This document shows, piece by piece, positions 1-6,413 of a stretch of DNA of 16,492 bases. The position numbers and the translations under genes are program-made. Each line of letters opens with the position of its first letter. Positions within the stretch are counted from its first letter, which is position 1. This stretch comes from CAYJMQ01 sp964371555 (lineage in GTDB: Bacteria > Bdellovibrionota > JACOXK01 > 2-02-FULL-40-11). The notes under the pieces are model-generated. The model was not told the origin of the DNA. It saw nothing but the letters and a program-made list of their open reading frames with translations, and made no database searches. The stretch is taken from assembly GCA_964371555.1 (NCBI GenBank), contig CAYJMQ010000044.1:1-16492 (forward strand), read 5' to 3'.

Positions 1-384
1 AGCGAGATTCTTACCGTTTGTAAACATATTACTATCAATTCGGCTGACGATTTTAAAATCAAGGCTGTGCTTGACATTCTTCAGTCAAAGCTCGTCAAAC
101 GAGGCATTTCGCTAAAAGCATTCGAGTATGGAAATATAGAATCGACCCTTCAGGGGCGCGCGAAACAGGTCTTAAAAATCCAGGAAGGGATCCCCACAGA
201 AAAAGCCCATGAAATCGTAAAGTCGATAAAGAAATTAAACCTTAAGGTTCAGAATCAAATTCAGGGAGATCAGCTTCGCGTATCCGCCAAAAACATTGAT
301 GACCTCCAGACCATCATCAAAATGCTCAGATCGAATGATCACGGAATCCATATGGATTTCGTGAATATGAAACGGGAGTCATGA
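1..384 (+). CDS. yajQ: YajQ-family nucleotide-binding protein, 5'-truncated by the window edge
   Basis: This is the C-terminal 127 residues of a YajQ (DUF520) protein; the family is about 160 residues long, so roughly 35 residues lie before the window. The reading frame is open from base 1, so the GTG at 67 is an internal valine and not the start. The segment KVQNQIQGDQLRVSAKN followed by DDLQ and a terminal F-N motif matches the end of E. coli YajQ closely (recalled: KVQAQIQGDEIRV, DDLQAVM). The family is described as binding nucleotides, with cyclic-di-GMP binding shown for some members; which ligand this one binds cannot be read from sequence. Its stop overlaps the rimO start by four bases (ATGA, 381-384), so the two genes are probably co-transcribed and translationally coupled. 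The identification is firm and the cellular role is not. Confidence 0.9.
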   Translation, partial: SEILTVCKHITINSADDFKIKAVLDILQSKLVKRGISLKAFEYGNIESTLQGRAKQVLKIQEGIPTEKAHEIVKSIKKLNLKVQNQIQGDQLRVSAKNIDDLQTIIKMLRSNDHGIHMDFVNMKRES

Positions 385-1724
385 AATTTCATTTTGTAAC
401 GCTCGGATGCCCTAAAAATCGGGTAGACTCCGAAGTTATGTTCGGCTCACTCCTCAAAAATAATTATGAATACACCGACGCCCCTCAAGATGCGGAACTG
501 ATCGTTGTAAACAGCTGCACATTTATTGAAGATGCCAAAAAAGAATCCATAGACACGATCTTAGAGATGGCTCAGTTCAAAGAAAAAGGGGCTCTCAAAA
601 AATTGTTTGTTGCCGGCTGTCTTGTCCAGCGCTATCAGTCACAGGCTGAAAAACTTTTTCCAGAAGTCGACTACTTCATTGGAACAGGCGAATATTATAA
701 AATTGCTTCCATTTTAGAATCTGAATCGCGGGGAAATTATTCCATCCCTTCTTATATTCACACCTATTCGGACGCGCGCATAAATTCGATGCCATTCTAC
801 ACCGCGTATCTTAAGCTCACAGAGGGGTGTGATCGAAAATGCGCTTTTTGTATCATTCCAGGCATTCGAGGCCTTCAAAAGAGCCAGACAATTGAGAACC
901 TCGTCACCGAAGCAAAAATTCTCACACAGGAAGGAGTAAAGGAATTAAATCTCATCGGTCAGGATCTGACTTCTTATGGCTCTGATCTTAAAGATGGAAA
1001 AACGAGCCTCTCAAATCTTTTAAAGGAGCTCAAAAAAATTAACTCCCTTCATTGGATACGGCTGCTCTATTGTTATCCGGATCGCCTGACAGACGAATTG
1101 ATTCATCTCATCGGGGAAGAGGAAAAGATCTGCAAATATATCGACATGCCGCTTCAACATATTGATGATGATATTCTCATTGCAATGAAACGGGGGGTCA
1201 ATCAAAGACGAATCAGACAAATCATTGAACGTTTGAAAAGAGAAATTCCCAATCTTATCCTGCGAACCTCTTTTATTACCGGCTATCCGGGGGAATCAGA
1301 GGAGAAATTCAGGAAATTGTATGATTTTGTAAAAGAAATGGAATTTGATCGCGTTGGAATTTTCACTTATTCACAGGAGGAGGGAACCCCCTCTGCAAGT
1401 CTCCCAAACCAAATTCCATCAAAAATCAAAAAAACACGCAAGGATGCACTCCTGCTTTTACAATCCGAAATTTCTCTGAAAAAACATAAAGCGCTTGTTG
1501 GGTCAGAATTGGAAATTCTTATTGAAGGATGGGATGAAAAGAAAAAACTTTATAGAGGACGCAATGCGGGACAGGCCCCTGATATCGATGGATTTACTTA
1601 TCTCGATTCTGAAAAAGGCTCCTGTAACGCGGGGGACTTTGCCAGATGTCTTGTAAAAGAAGGCTATCCGTATGACCTTATTGCCAAGCCATTTTATAAA
1701 AATGGCCTGGCGACTGCTGTTTAA
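381..1724 (+). CDS. rimO: Ribosomal protein S12 methylthiotransferase RimO
   Basis: This radical-SAM enzyme adds a methylthio group to a conserved aspartate of ribosomal protein S12 in the cytoplasm. All three expected domains are visible in 447 residues, the normal family length. The N-terminal UPF0004 domain carries the auxiliary [4Fe-4S] cysteines C10, C46 and C80 (contexts TLGCPKNRVDSE, NSC and AGC). The radical-SAM core has CxxxCxxC at C150, C154 and C157. A C-terminal TRAM domain follows at about residues 375-440. The TLGCPKN and GCDRKCAFC contexts favour RimO over the tRNA enzyme MiaB, which shares the fold. The ATG overlaps the yajQ stop. A GGGAG lies only two bases upstream of it, so termination-reinitiation from yajQ seems more likely than an independent ribosome binding site. 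No odd residues were seen. Confidence 0.95.
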   Translation: MKFHFVTLGCPKNRVDSEVMFGSLLKNNYEYTDAPQDAELIVVNSCTFIEDAKKESIDTILEMAQFKEKGALKKLFVAGCLVQRYQSQAEKLFPEVDYFIGTGEYYKIASILESESRGNYSIPSYIHTYSDARINSMPFYTAYLKLTEGCDRKCAFCIIPGIRGLQKSQTIENLVTEAKILTQEGVKELNLIGQDLTSYGSDLKDGKTSLSNLLKELKKINSLHWIRLLYCYPDRLTDELIHLIGEEEKICKYIDMPLQHIDDDILIAMKRGVNQRRIRQIIERLKREIPNLILRTSFITGYPGESEEKFRKLYDFVKEMEFDRVGIFTYSQEEGTPSASLPNQIPSKIKKTRKDALLLLQSEISLKKHKALVGSELEILIEGWDEKKKLYRGRNAGQAPDIDGFTYLDSEKGSCNAGDFARCLVKEGYPYDLIAKPFYKNGLATAV

Positions 1725-1753
1725 GCATTGTGCAATGATCACCTTATAAGCAT

Positions 1754-1781
1754 GATCCCAGACAATTTTAATCTGGGCATC
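1754..1781 (+). terminator. Hairpin downstream of rimO, possible terminator
   Basis: The arms CCCAGA (1757-1762) and TCTGGG (1772-1777) pair around a nine-base AT-rich loop. Three further pairs (GAT/ATC) form outside a one-base bulge. It starts 30 bases after the rimO stop. There is no clean U-run after it, only a pyrimidine-rich stretch, so it could be an imperfect terminator or an mRNA 3'-end stabiliser. Confidence 0.35.
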
Positions 1782-1841
1782 AGCTATTCTTCATCCCTAT
1801 GTAAATATTTATTATCCCTAGGATAATCGCCAAAACTGGAA

Positions 1842-1851
1842 NNNNNNNNNN
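1842..1851. other. Assembly gap (ten Ns)
   Basis: Ten consecutive Ns mark a scaffolding join of unknown true size. The sequence on its right side is much more AT-rich than rimO on the left. Linkage across this point is therefore the assembler's inference, and sequence of any length may be missing here. Confidence 0.98.
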
Positions 1852-1975
1852 AAACTCCTAGTCAATTGGAAAGATCTTGAAGTAGACATAGGTTCGTGTA
1901 AAGTGTAAAGGCCGGTTCTGGCTCCCCTTACTGGGCACCTTTCGAACTGAAATTATAGCGCTTACCGCTTAAAAA
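1852..1975. other. Gap-flanking stretch with an 18-codon ORF tail; possible repeat or mobile-element remnant
   Basis: Directly right of the gap an open frame runs KLLVNWKDLEVDIGSCKV and stops at 1906-1908, so it may be the last codons of a gene lost in the gap. The following bases up to 1975 contain no gene I can support. A gap beside an ORF tail is what a collapsed repeat such as an insertion sequence would leave, but I do not recognise the family and see no terminal repeats. Confidence 0.2.
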
Positions 1976-2152
1976 TTAAAACTGTCCACTTCTAATTTTT
2001 TGCCAGAGCTTTTTTTGTTTTTGGGTAAGCACTTTATGTAAGAAGGTATTGATTTGCTCAAGCCAAACCAATTTTTCAAGAGCTGAGAGATGTTTAACTT
2101 GTTTGAGTTTATCTTTATCCAACTCAAAACTAAATTTTAATTTATTTTTCAT
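1976..2152 (-). CDS. Small 58-residue basic helical protein paired with the nucleotidyltransferase
   Basis: A short gene that runs from ATG at 2152 to TAA at 1976-1978. It overlaps the end of the upstream nucleotidyltransferase gene by 11 bases in a different frame, an arrangement typical of a coupled second gene. The product begins MKNKLKFSFELDKDK and has a likely helical middle (SALEKLVWLEQINTFLHKVL), ending in a very basic tail rich in K, Q and R. There is no signal peptide or membrane segment. I have the impression that small proteins with a similar helical WLE..N pattern accompany DUF6036/AbiEii-like nucleotidyltransferases in other genomes, but I could not check this. It might be the antitoxin, a partner subunit, or a regulator. 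The coding call rests on the overlap, the well-formed start and stop, and the protein-like composition. Confidence 0.6.
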   Translation of the reverse strand: MKNKLKFSFELDKDKLKQVKHLSALEKLVWLEQINTFLHKVLTQKQKKLWQKIRSGQF

Positions 2153-2633
2153 GTCTTATCTTTTTTAGGGCTTTAATATCTGCCAAGTCTTGTGGGCGTC
2201 CAGCTTTTTCCTTAAGCTCAATTAAATGCTTTATAGAACATATCGGAATGTGAATGTTATTTACTTTAACAATTTTTTTCTCTTTATTGAGCTCTTTAAA
2301 TGGAATAGGTTCTGTAACAAACACATCAATAAGTTTAAAATGTTCTTTTTTGTGAAAGAAAGAAAAAACCTTCATATTTTTCTCTTCAATCCATTCTTTT
2401 CTTTTTTCTGCCTTTCCGAGTTGTTCAACAGGCACAGAAACTTTTGGTTTATACCCTAATTTTGTCATCATTTTCGCAAATTTATTAATATTATCTTCTT
2501 TGAGAGCAACGATCAAATCTAGATCGGCTGTTAAACGCACAACGCCGTGCAAAACCAATGCCAGTCCTCCCACAACTACATACTCAATTTTATCTTCTTC
2601 TAGCGCTTTGAACAAATCTTCATAGAAAAACAT
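2142..2633 (-). CDS. Nucleotidyltransferase-fold protein (AbiEii / DUF6036-like), possible toxin
   Basis: The 163-residue product has the minimal nucleotidyltransferase fold. A GG pair occurs at residues 22-23 (VVVGGLALVLHG), followed by R33, T35 and the metal-binding D37-x-D39. A likely third acidic residue is D103 in the strand LIDVF. Near the C-terminus come K141 and the G-R-P-Q-D-L-A-D element at 145-152, common in AbiEii-like and DUF6036-type enzymes. Such proteins include toxins that modify tRNA or other targets, but many are uncharacterised, so the substrate is unknown. The gene is AT-rich compared with rimO and the catabolic operon, and lies beside an assembly gap, in keeping with an accessory island. 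It is followed by the overlapping 58-residue gene and the two are probably one transcript. The family-level call is firm; the toxin role is inference. Confidence 0.75.
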   Translation of the reverse strand: MFFYEDLFKALEEDKIEYVVVGGLALVLHGVVRLTADLDLIVALKEDNINKFAKMMTKLGYKPKVSVPVEQLGKAEKRKEWIEEKNMKVFSFFHKKEHFKLIDVFVTEPIPFKELNKEKKIVKVNNIHIPICSIKHLIELKEKAGRPQDLADIKALKKIRHEK

Positions 2634-2786
2634 TCACTTCATTAATAGCAATGATGATTAATGATGTATAGAAAAAGTTATGGGTTCTTTTTGACAAATC
2701 ACGGACATGTCCCAAGCCCTGCATTGGATTGACGAAAATTTCGACATTGTTCTTCCTAAGAAAACCTGATAGGAGTCGATTTATTC
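2634..2786. promoter_or_regulatory. Divergent control region between the nucleotidyltransferase and FNR-type genes
   Basis: These 153 bases separate two divergent genes. They contain a TTGACA (2691-2696) without a convincing -10 at the right distance, a perfect 10-bp palindrome GGACATGTCC (2703-2712), and CGAAAATTTCG (2733-2743). A 20-codon frame, 2707-2769 (MSQALHWIDENFDIVLPKKT), ends just before the AGGAG (2771-2775) of the downstream gene. It has no ribosome binding site of its own and is either chance, a gene remnant or a leader peptide. A promoter for each flanking gene must lie here, but I cannot place either one confidently. Confidence 0.35.
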
Positions 2787-3467
2787 ATGGAAACAAGAGG
2801 TTTAATTGATTGCAGGCTCTGTCAACCTCGCCAACACAGCATTTTTTGCAAGCTTTTAGATAAGCAATTGCATTATCTAGAAGACTATAAGGTTACAAAA
2901 AATTATCGTAAACATGAAATCATTTTTCACGACAGAGATAAACCTGAGGGTCTTTTTTGCATATTTTCGGGATTGGTAAAAATTTTTAAGACTTCTGAAA
3001 ACGGGAAAGAACAAATCGTTCGGTTGGCCCAGAGTGGCGATGTTTTAGGATATCGCGCCTTTTTTTCAGACGAAACATATGCGGCAACCGCACAGGCAGT
3101 GACAGATGTGATGATTTGTTTCATTGAACGAAAAGGAATTGATGGAATCCTTCAAAATTCTCCAGAGATTATTTATTCACTTTTAAAAAAAGTTTGTTTG
3201 GAACTCAGAGAAGCAGAGGAAAAATTTCAAGATCTTATTGAAAAAAATGTGGAAGAAAGGCTGCGTCATTTTCTTTTGACGTTTATCAAGGATACGCGCA
3301 CTAAAAAAATAGATCTTCCGTTGTCTCGAGAAGAAATTGCCTCTTTGATTGGAGCGCGTTCGGAAACAGTGATTCGAGTCTTTTCTTCATGGAGGACTGA
3401 GGGACTAATTTCAGCGCGCGCAAAATCTCTAATTGTGCTTAAACCTTCTTATTTTTTATCCTGCTAA
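2787..3467 (+). CDS. CRP/FNR-family transcriptional regulator, FNR-like cysteine set
   Basis: The 226-residue regulator has the standard layout. An N-terminal cysteine region is followed by a cyclic-nucleotide-binding-type beta-roll (about 35-120), a long dimerisation helix (about 125-160) and a C-terminal winged helix (about 178-215). The recognition helix carries the SETVIR sequence at 192-197, with E193 and R197 at the DNA-contact positions of the family. Cysteines C9, C12 and C21 form C-x2-C-x8-C. C111, in ICFIER, aligns with the fourth FNR cluster ligand (E. coli C122, in VCEIPF). This set would fit an oxygen-labile [4Fe-4S] cluster, though the spacing differs from E. coli FNR (C-x2-C-x5-C). 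Targets are unknown. The ATG is supported by AGGAG eleven bases upstream, a somewhat long spacing. Family assignment is firm; the cluster is inferred. Confidence 0.85.
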   Translation: METRGLIDCRLCQPRQHSIFCKLLDKQLHYLEDYKVTKNYRKHEIIFHDRDKPEGLFCIFSGLVKIFKTSENGKEQIVRLAQSGDVLGYRAFFSDETYAATAQAVTDVMICFIERKGIDGILQNSPEIIYSLLKKVCLELREAEEKFQDLIEKNVEERLRHFLLTFIKDTRTKKIDLPLSREEIASLIGARSETVIRVFSSWRTEGLISARAKSLIVLKPSYFLSC

Positions 3468-3548
3468 TATTGCGATTTTATCTCTTTATTTCTGGCAATA
3501 TAAAAGCCATGTTTTTTAGCTCGATCAATAATGGTTATTCATGGTCGC

Positions 3549-3581
3549 GCACCCCCCCATTTTTAGCTATGGGGGGAGTGC
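3549..3581. terminator. Strong GC hairpin after the FNR-type gene
   Basis: CCCCCCAT (3553-3560) pairs with ATGGGGGG (3569-3576) around an eight-base loop. The stem continues as GCAC/GTGC outside a single bulged A (3577), giving about twelve pairs. It lies 82 bases past the regulator's stop and upstream of the next promoter. No U-tract follows on either strand, so it may be a Rho-independent-like pause, a 3'-end stabiliser or another structured element, not a textbook terminator. Confidence 0.45.
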
Positions 3582-3624
3582 CCATTATAACTGACAGTCC
3601 GGTTTTAATTTTTAAACAAAGCAA

Positions 3625-3647
3625 ACTGTATCATTGACAAATACAGT
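3625..3647. promoter_or_regulatory. Operator-like dyad overlapping the -35 box
   Basis: ACTGTAT (3625-3631) and ATACAGT (3641-3647) are perfect inverted 7-base arms separated by nine bases, with half-site centres 16 bases apart. The -35 hexamer TTGACA falls wholly within the spacer. A dimeric repressor bound here would block RNA polymerase. It does not match the classical FNR or CRP half-sites, so the regulator is unknown. Confidence 0.45.
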
Positions 3648-3663
3648 GCAATTTCCATAGAAT
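3634..3663 (+). promoter_or_regulatory. Sigma70-type promoter for the four-helix membrane protein
   Basis: A consensus -35 box TTGACA (3634-3639) is separated by 18 bases from TAGAAT (3658-3663), which matches five of six -10 consensus bases. Transcription would start near 3670 and leave an 80-base leader before the ATG at 3750. This is one of the best promoter matches I found in the window. Confidence 0.65.
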
Positions 3664-3749
3664 AGAACTGCTAGCCTTTCGGTACAGAATCATCGAATTT
3701 CACTAAGGTTTTTGAACAAAATGCAGTCTTACGAAAAGGGAGATCGCAT

Positions 3750-4145
3750 ATGTATCAGCTCACGTTTTGGTTGTTAACCTTAGGTTGTCTATTCGGCGGA
3801 TTTATGGCTGCGTGGTCATGGTTCGCCCCCAAATTCCCGGCCCTCAATAAATTCCACGATAAAATGGCGCCGTTTCAAAAATGGATCGGGCTTGCAACGT
3901 TATTGGGGGGAATCCTGGCATTGTTTTATCCTCTTGGAGCCGAACTTATTATCGGAGATCTTCTGCCATCCTTTGCCGCTATCAGTGTAGGGTTTGTGCT
4001 GGCTGTCGCTTATATCCAGAACAAGCCTCAATTTGTGAATAATATCTATAACTCGATTTCCCCGTATCGGGTTCCATTGGGTCTCATTGCAATCGCCGCC
4101 GGCCTTCTACACTGGTTCTTTGTCGGGACGCATCCGTTTTTTTAA
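3750..4145 (+). CDS. Unknown four-helix integral membrane protein
   Basis: I do not recognise this 131-residue protein. Hydrophobic segments at about 3-24, 45-64, 68-90 and 105-126 predict four membrane helices joined by short loops, with little room for a soluble domain. The first loop contains W-F-A-P-K-F-P and the second helix begins after FQKWIG. Acidic E65 and D70 sit at the start of the third hydrophobic stretch (AELIIGDLLPSF) and might be functional. The ATG is supported by AGGGAG (3737-3742) at seven bases. The gene stands alone, with a strong promoter and dyad upstream and a 12-bp hairpin right after the stop, so it is probably a separately regulated single-gene transcript. Possible roles range from a small-molecule permease subunit to a stress-related membrane protein; sequence alone gives no decision. 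Confidence 0.75.
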   Translation: MYQLTFWLLTLGCLFGGFMAAWSWFAPKFPALNKFHDKMAPFQKWIGLATLLGGILALFYPLGAELIIGDLLPSFAAISVGFVLAVAYIQNKPQFVNNIYNSISPYRVPLGLIAIAAGLLHWFFVGTHPFF

Positions 4146-4149
4146 CTAT

Positions 4150-4183
4150 GACAGGCCATTTTGGCGAGCCTAAATGGCCTGTC
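4150..4183 (+). terminator. Twelve-pair perfect hairpin after the membrane-protein gene
   Basis: GACAGGCCATTT (4150-4161) pairs perfectly with AAATGGCCTGTC (4172-4183) around a ten-base loop, starting five bases after the stop codon. The stem is strong, but only CTTATA follows, with no U-run. Position and strength argue for transcription termination or 3'-end protection of the upstream message. Confidence 0.55.
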
Positions 4184-4440
4184 CTTATACAACTGACGGC
4201 TTTTAACACATTTTTGTATTTAATAAGTAAAATCATATACTTATATAAGTATTCCTTTCCATTTTCCCTCCCCTTGTCCAGAACGTATATTTTTTTATCA
4301 AAAAGGCGCTTAATATAACCTATTGATTTCACTACACTTCTATTCCACCCCCGCTGGCATATCCCTTGCAGTTTTCTATAAGTAAAGCGGACGAATTTTA
4401 CGGTTCATACTGTAATGGATGTTTAGGTTAGGGTGGTTTT
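4184..4440. promoter_or_regulatory. Intergenic region with a 16-bp perfect palindrome upstream of the FHA unit
   Basis: This AT-rich gap precedes the two-gene unit at 4441-6394 and must hold its promoter, though I cannot place -35 and -10 boxes with confidence. The clearest feature is ATACTTATATAAGTAT (4237-4252), a perfect 16-base palindrome about 190 bases before the start codon, which could be an operator. I see no gene or RNA structure in the remainder. Confidence 0.3.
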
Positions 4441-4908
4441 ATGTGGAAAATCGTGTGGGTAATGGCAGCGCTGGTTGGGGTTCTTCTGATCAATCGTCAG
4501 CTCCCTTTTTTCCCACTATTTTATGACAAAGCCCAGGCAACGCCCAAGGCCAAAGCCAAGGACAAGGAAAGACTGGTTGCGGAAAAAAAGATCGACCTCG
4601 ACCAGGATGGGCGGACAGAAATCATAAAAAAAATATCCACGAAAACCGGAATTACTGTTCGTATTTCAGAAGAAATCGAAACAACCCCTTCCAAACCCCT
4701 TGCCGAATATACCTTTGAACTCGGTGAAGAGAGCTATATTTTTTTGAAAACAAATTTTTCAAATCTCAATTTTGCCGATGTCAATTATGACGGACAACTT
4801 GAAATCCTTGTTTCCGTTTTTGATAAGAAATCACAAAAAAGCGAGCTGAATATCCTTTCCTGGAATAAAAAAGAGGGGACTTTAGAAAAGATCAGTGAAG
4901 GATATTAA
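4441..4908 (+). CDS. Membrane-anchored or secreted protein with two DxDxDG-type repeats
   Basis: The 155-residue protein has one N-terminal hydrophobic segment (about 4-18). It is followed by a possible signal-peptidase site after A33 (AQA-TP) and a lysine/alanine-rich linker, so the bulk should lie outside the cytoplasmic membrane. Two elements, D52-L-D54-Q-D56-G57 with E60 and D113-V-N115-Y-D117-G118 with E121, have the D-x-D/N-x-D-G pattern of FG-GAP/VCBS-type beta-propeller blades and dockerin-like calcium loops. Only two such repeats is too few for a complete propeller, so it may be a small calcium-binding or partial-propeller domain. The stop is one base before the preferred start of the FHA-TPR gene, so the two are almost certainly co-transcribed and may act together at the envelope. 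The start has only a weak GGTTAGGGTGG upstream. Function unknown. Confidence 0.65.
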   Translation: MWKIVWVMAALVGVLLINRQLPFFPLFYDKAQATPKAKAKDKERLVAEKKIDLDQDGRTEIIKKISTKTGITVRISEEIETTPSKPLAEYTFELGEESYIFLKTNFSNLNFADVNYDGQLEILVSVFDKKSQKSELNILSWNKKEGTLEKISEGY

Positions 4909-4909
4909 T

Positions 4910-6394
4910 ATGTCAAATTGGGATTTCACAACCACACAAACCATTCCGTTACTAACAAAGCAAACGATCACCTATCCAAGAATCCCGACAGCTCAACTCA
5001 TTTTGTTAAAAGGGCCAGACAGTTTGGGAATTCAAAAACTTCATCAATTTAAAAAAACCGCAATTCTCGGCAGAAAAAATTCAGCTGATATTGCCATTCC
5101 CGACCCCAAACTTTCAAGACTTCATGCCCAGATTTACTATGATGGCAAATATTATGTTATTAAAGACTTAAATAGTTCAAATGGCACGAGGGTCAACGGT
5201 AAATTCATTACAGAAAAAAGAATTTTCCCAAAAGATGTCATTGAAATCGGGGATATAAGCTTTGAATTCAATTTTCCAATGATCCTCGAAAAGGACGCTG
5301 ACGCCGATCGCGACCCTTCTCATTTCCTTACACTACCTGCTGTTTTAAAAATCATATCGACATTTGCGCTCTTTGTTTCTTCTCTGATTTTAATTTATTT
5401 TGCGGCTACATATTCTTCTTCAAAAAAGAGAGTCCCGCAAAGTTTAAAAGCGCCCCTTGTTTCCTCACCCCCTGTTAAATCGGATAAATCAGACCTCATG
5501 GATCGCGCTGAACTCTATTTCGGAATGGCAAATCAGGCTTATCAGGAGGGGGATTACAATAAAGCAAAATATTACCTCATTGAAGCCGCACAAATTCATC
5601 CGGAAGATCGATTCAGTATGCTTCAACAGGCTGTTCATGAAGCGCTGATGCTCAAAGAGATTTATCACGAAAAATTGACAACAAAAAATGAAAAAGAAAA
5701 AATCAAAGAAAAAATAGACCTCTATTTAAAGATGGCGGAAAACCATATCAAAAAAAGAGAGTGGGATCTCGCAACCATTGCTTACCAGGAAATCTTATTA
5801 CTCGATAGCGATGATGAGACAGCCAAACACGGGATTTTCAATGTTGAGAGACTAAGACATGAACACCCCATTAAACATAAAGTTATTAAAACCCCGAAAT
5901 CTCTTAGTGTCTATAATCAAATTGAACAAAAAATTCAGAAAGCCCAAAATTTGGCCGAACAAGAAAATTATTTGGAAGCTATCCGTGAATATAAAGAAGC
6001 TCTGGAATTATCAAAAAAATATGATTTCAATTCTTCTGAGATCGTTTTTGCTTTGACAGAAACAATGACAGAACTCAAAGAACAAATCGAAACCTTATGG
6101 CAGGAGGCTGAAGGGCTTGCAGGAACACAAGATTACGCGGAAGCCCAAAAGAAGCTCAAAGAAATTTTAAAACTCAATCCCTATTATAAACCTGCAATCG
6201 AAAAGCGGGCAATCCTTGAGGCGCTTCTTGGAAAAAAAGCGCAAATGATCTATTCCCAGGCTGTGATTCTTGAATCTCTTCCCGATATTGAAGCGGCTAA
6301 AACCCAGTGGAAAAAAATTACCTCTCTGCTCTCACCTGGGCACCCCTATTATAAGAAAGCGACAAAAAAGCTTACGCAATACGCAACTTATTAA
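4910..6394 (+). CDS. FHA domain protein with one membrane helix and extracytoplasmic TPR repeats
   Basis: I place the start at ATG 4910 because GAAGGA (4897-4902) lies seven bases upstream and the previous gene stops at 4908; an upstream GTG at 4895 would add five residues. The 494-residue product has a forkhead-associated domain at about 30-122 with the phosphothreonine-binding signature G54-R55, S69-x-x-H72, N91-G92 and N96-G97. A single membrane helix follows at about 144-166, and then a helical C-terminal half with about four TPR-like units (near 196-235, 265-305, 345-385 and 395-435). With a cytoplasmic FHA domain the TPR half would lie in the periplasm, a topology reminiscent of YscD-type proteins of secretion systems but with TPRs in place of ring domains. 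It would couple cytoplasmic Ser/Thr phosphorylation to an envelope assembly. No kinase gene is in the window. Confidence 0.8.
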   Translation: MSNWDFTTTQTIPLLTKQTITYPRIPTAQLILLKGPDSLGIQKLHQFKKTAILGRKNSADIAIPDPKLSRLHAQIYYDGKYYVIKDLNSSNGTRVNGKFITEKRIFPKDVIEIGDISFEFNFPMILEKDADADRDPSHFLTLPAVLKIISTFALFVSSLILIYFAATYSSSKKRVPQSLKAPLVSSPPVKSDKSDLMDRAELYFGMANQAYQEGDYNKAKYYLIEAAQIHPEDRFSMLQQAVHEALMLKEIYHEKLTTKNEKEKIKEKIDLYLKMAENHIKKREWDLATIAYQEILLLDSDDETAKHGIFNVERLRHEHPIKHKVIKTPKSLSVYNQIEQKIQKAQNLAEQENYLEAIREYKEALELSKKYDFNSSEIVFALTETMTELKEQIETLWQEAEGLAGTQDYAEAQKKLKEILKLNPYYKPAIEKRAILEALLGKKAQMIYSQAVILESLPDIEAAKTQWKKITSLLSPGHPYYKKATKKLTQYATY

Positions 6395-6413
6395 TTGCCA
6401 GCCCCTTGCAATT
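6393..6413. terminator. Short hairpin between convergent FHA-TPR and mltG genes
   Basis: AATTGC (6393-6398) pairs with GCAATT (6408-6413) around nine bases and covers the whole 19-base convergent gap. TTT follows on the plus strand. It is a weak stem that could serve as a small terminator for the plus-strand unit, or be chance. Confidence 0.25.

Noticed and set aside
2691..2705. Possible FNR box (TTGAC-AAAT-...) upstream of the FNR-type gene
   Set aside because: The right half does not match ATCAA, so autoregulation cannot be claimed from it.
3467..3501. Inverted repeat ATATTGC ... GCAATAT right after the FNR-type gene
   Set aside because: Seven AT-rich pairs around a 21-base loop without a U-tract are too weak to call a terminator.
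4084..4332. Minus-strand 82-codon open frame
   Set aside because: It overlaps the end of the membrane-protein gene and the 12-bp hairpin, has no ribosome binding site and has an unstructured, low-complexity translation.
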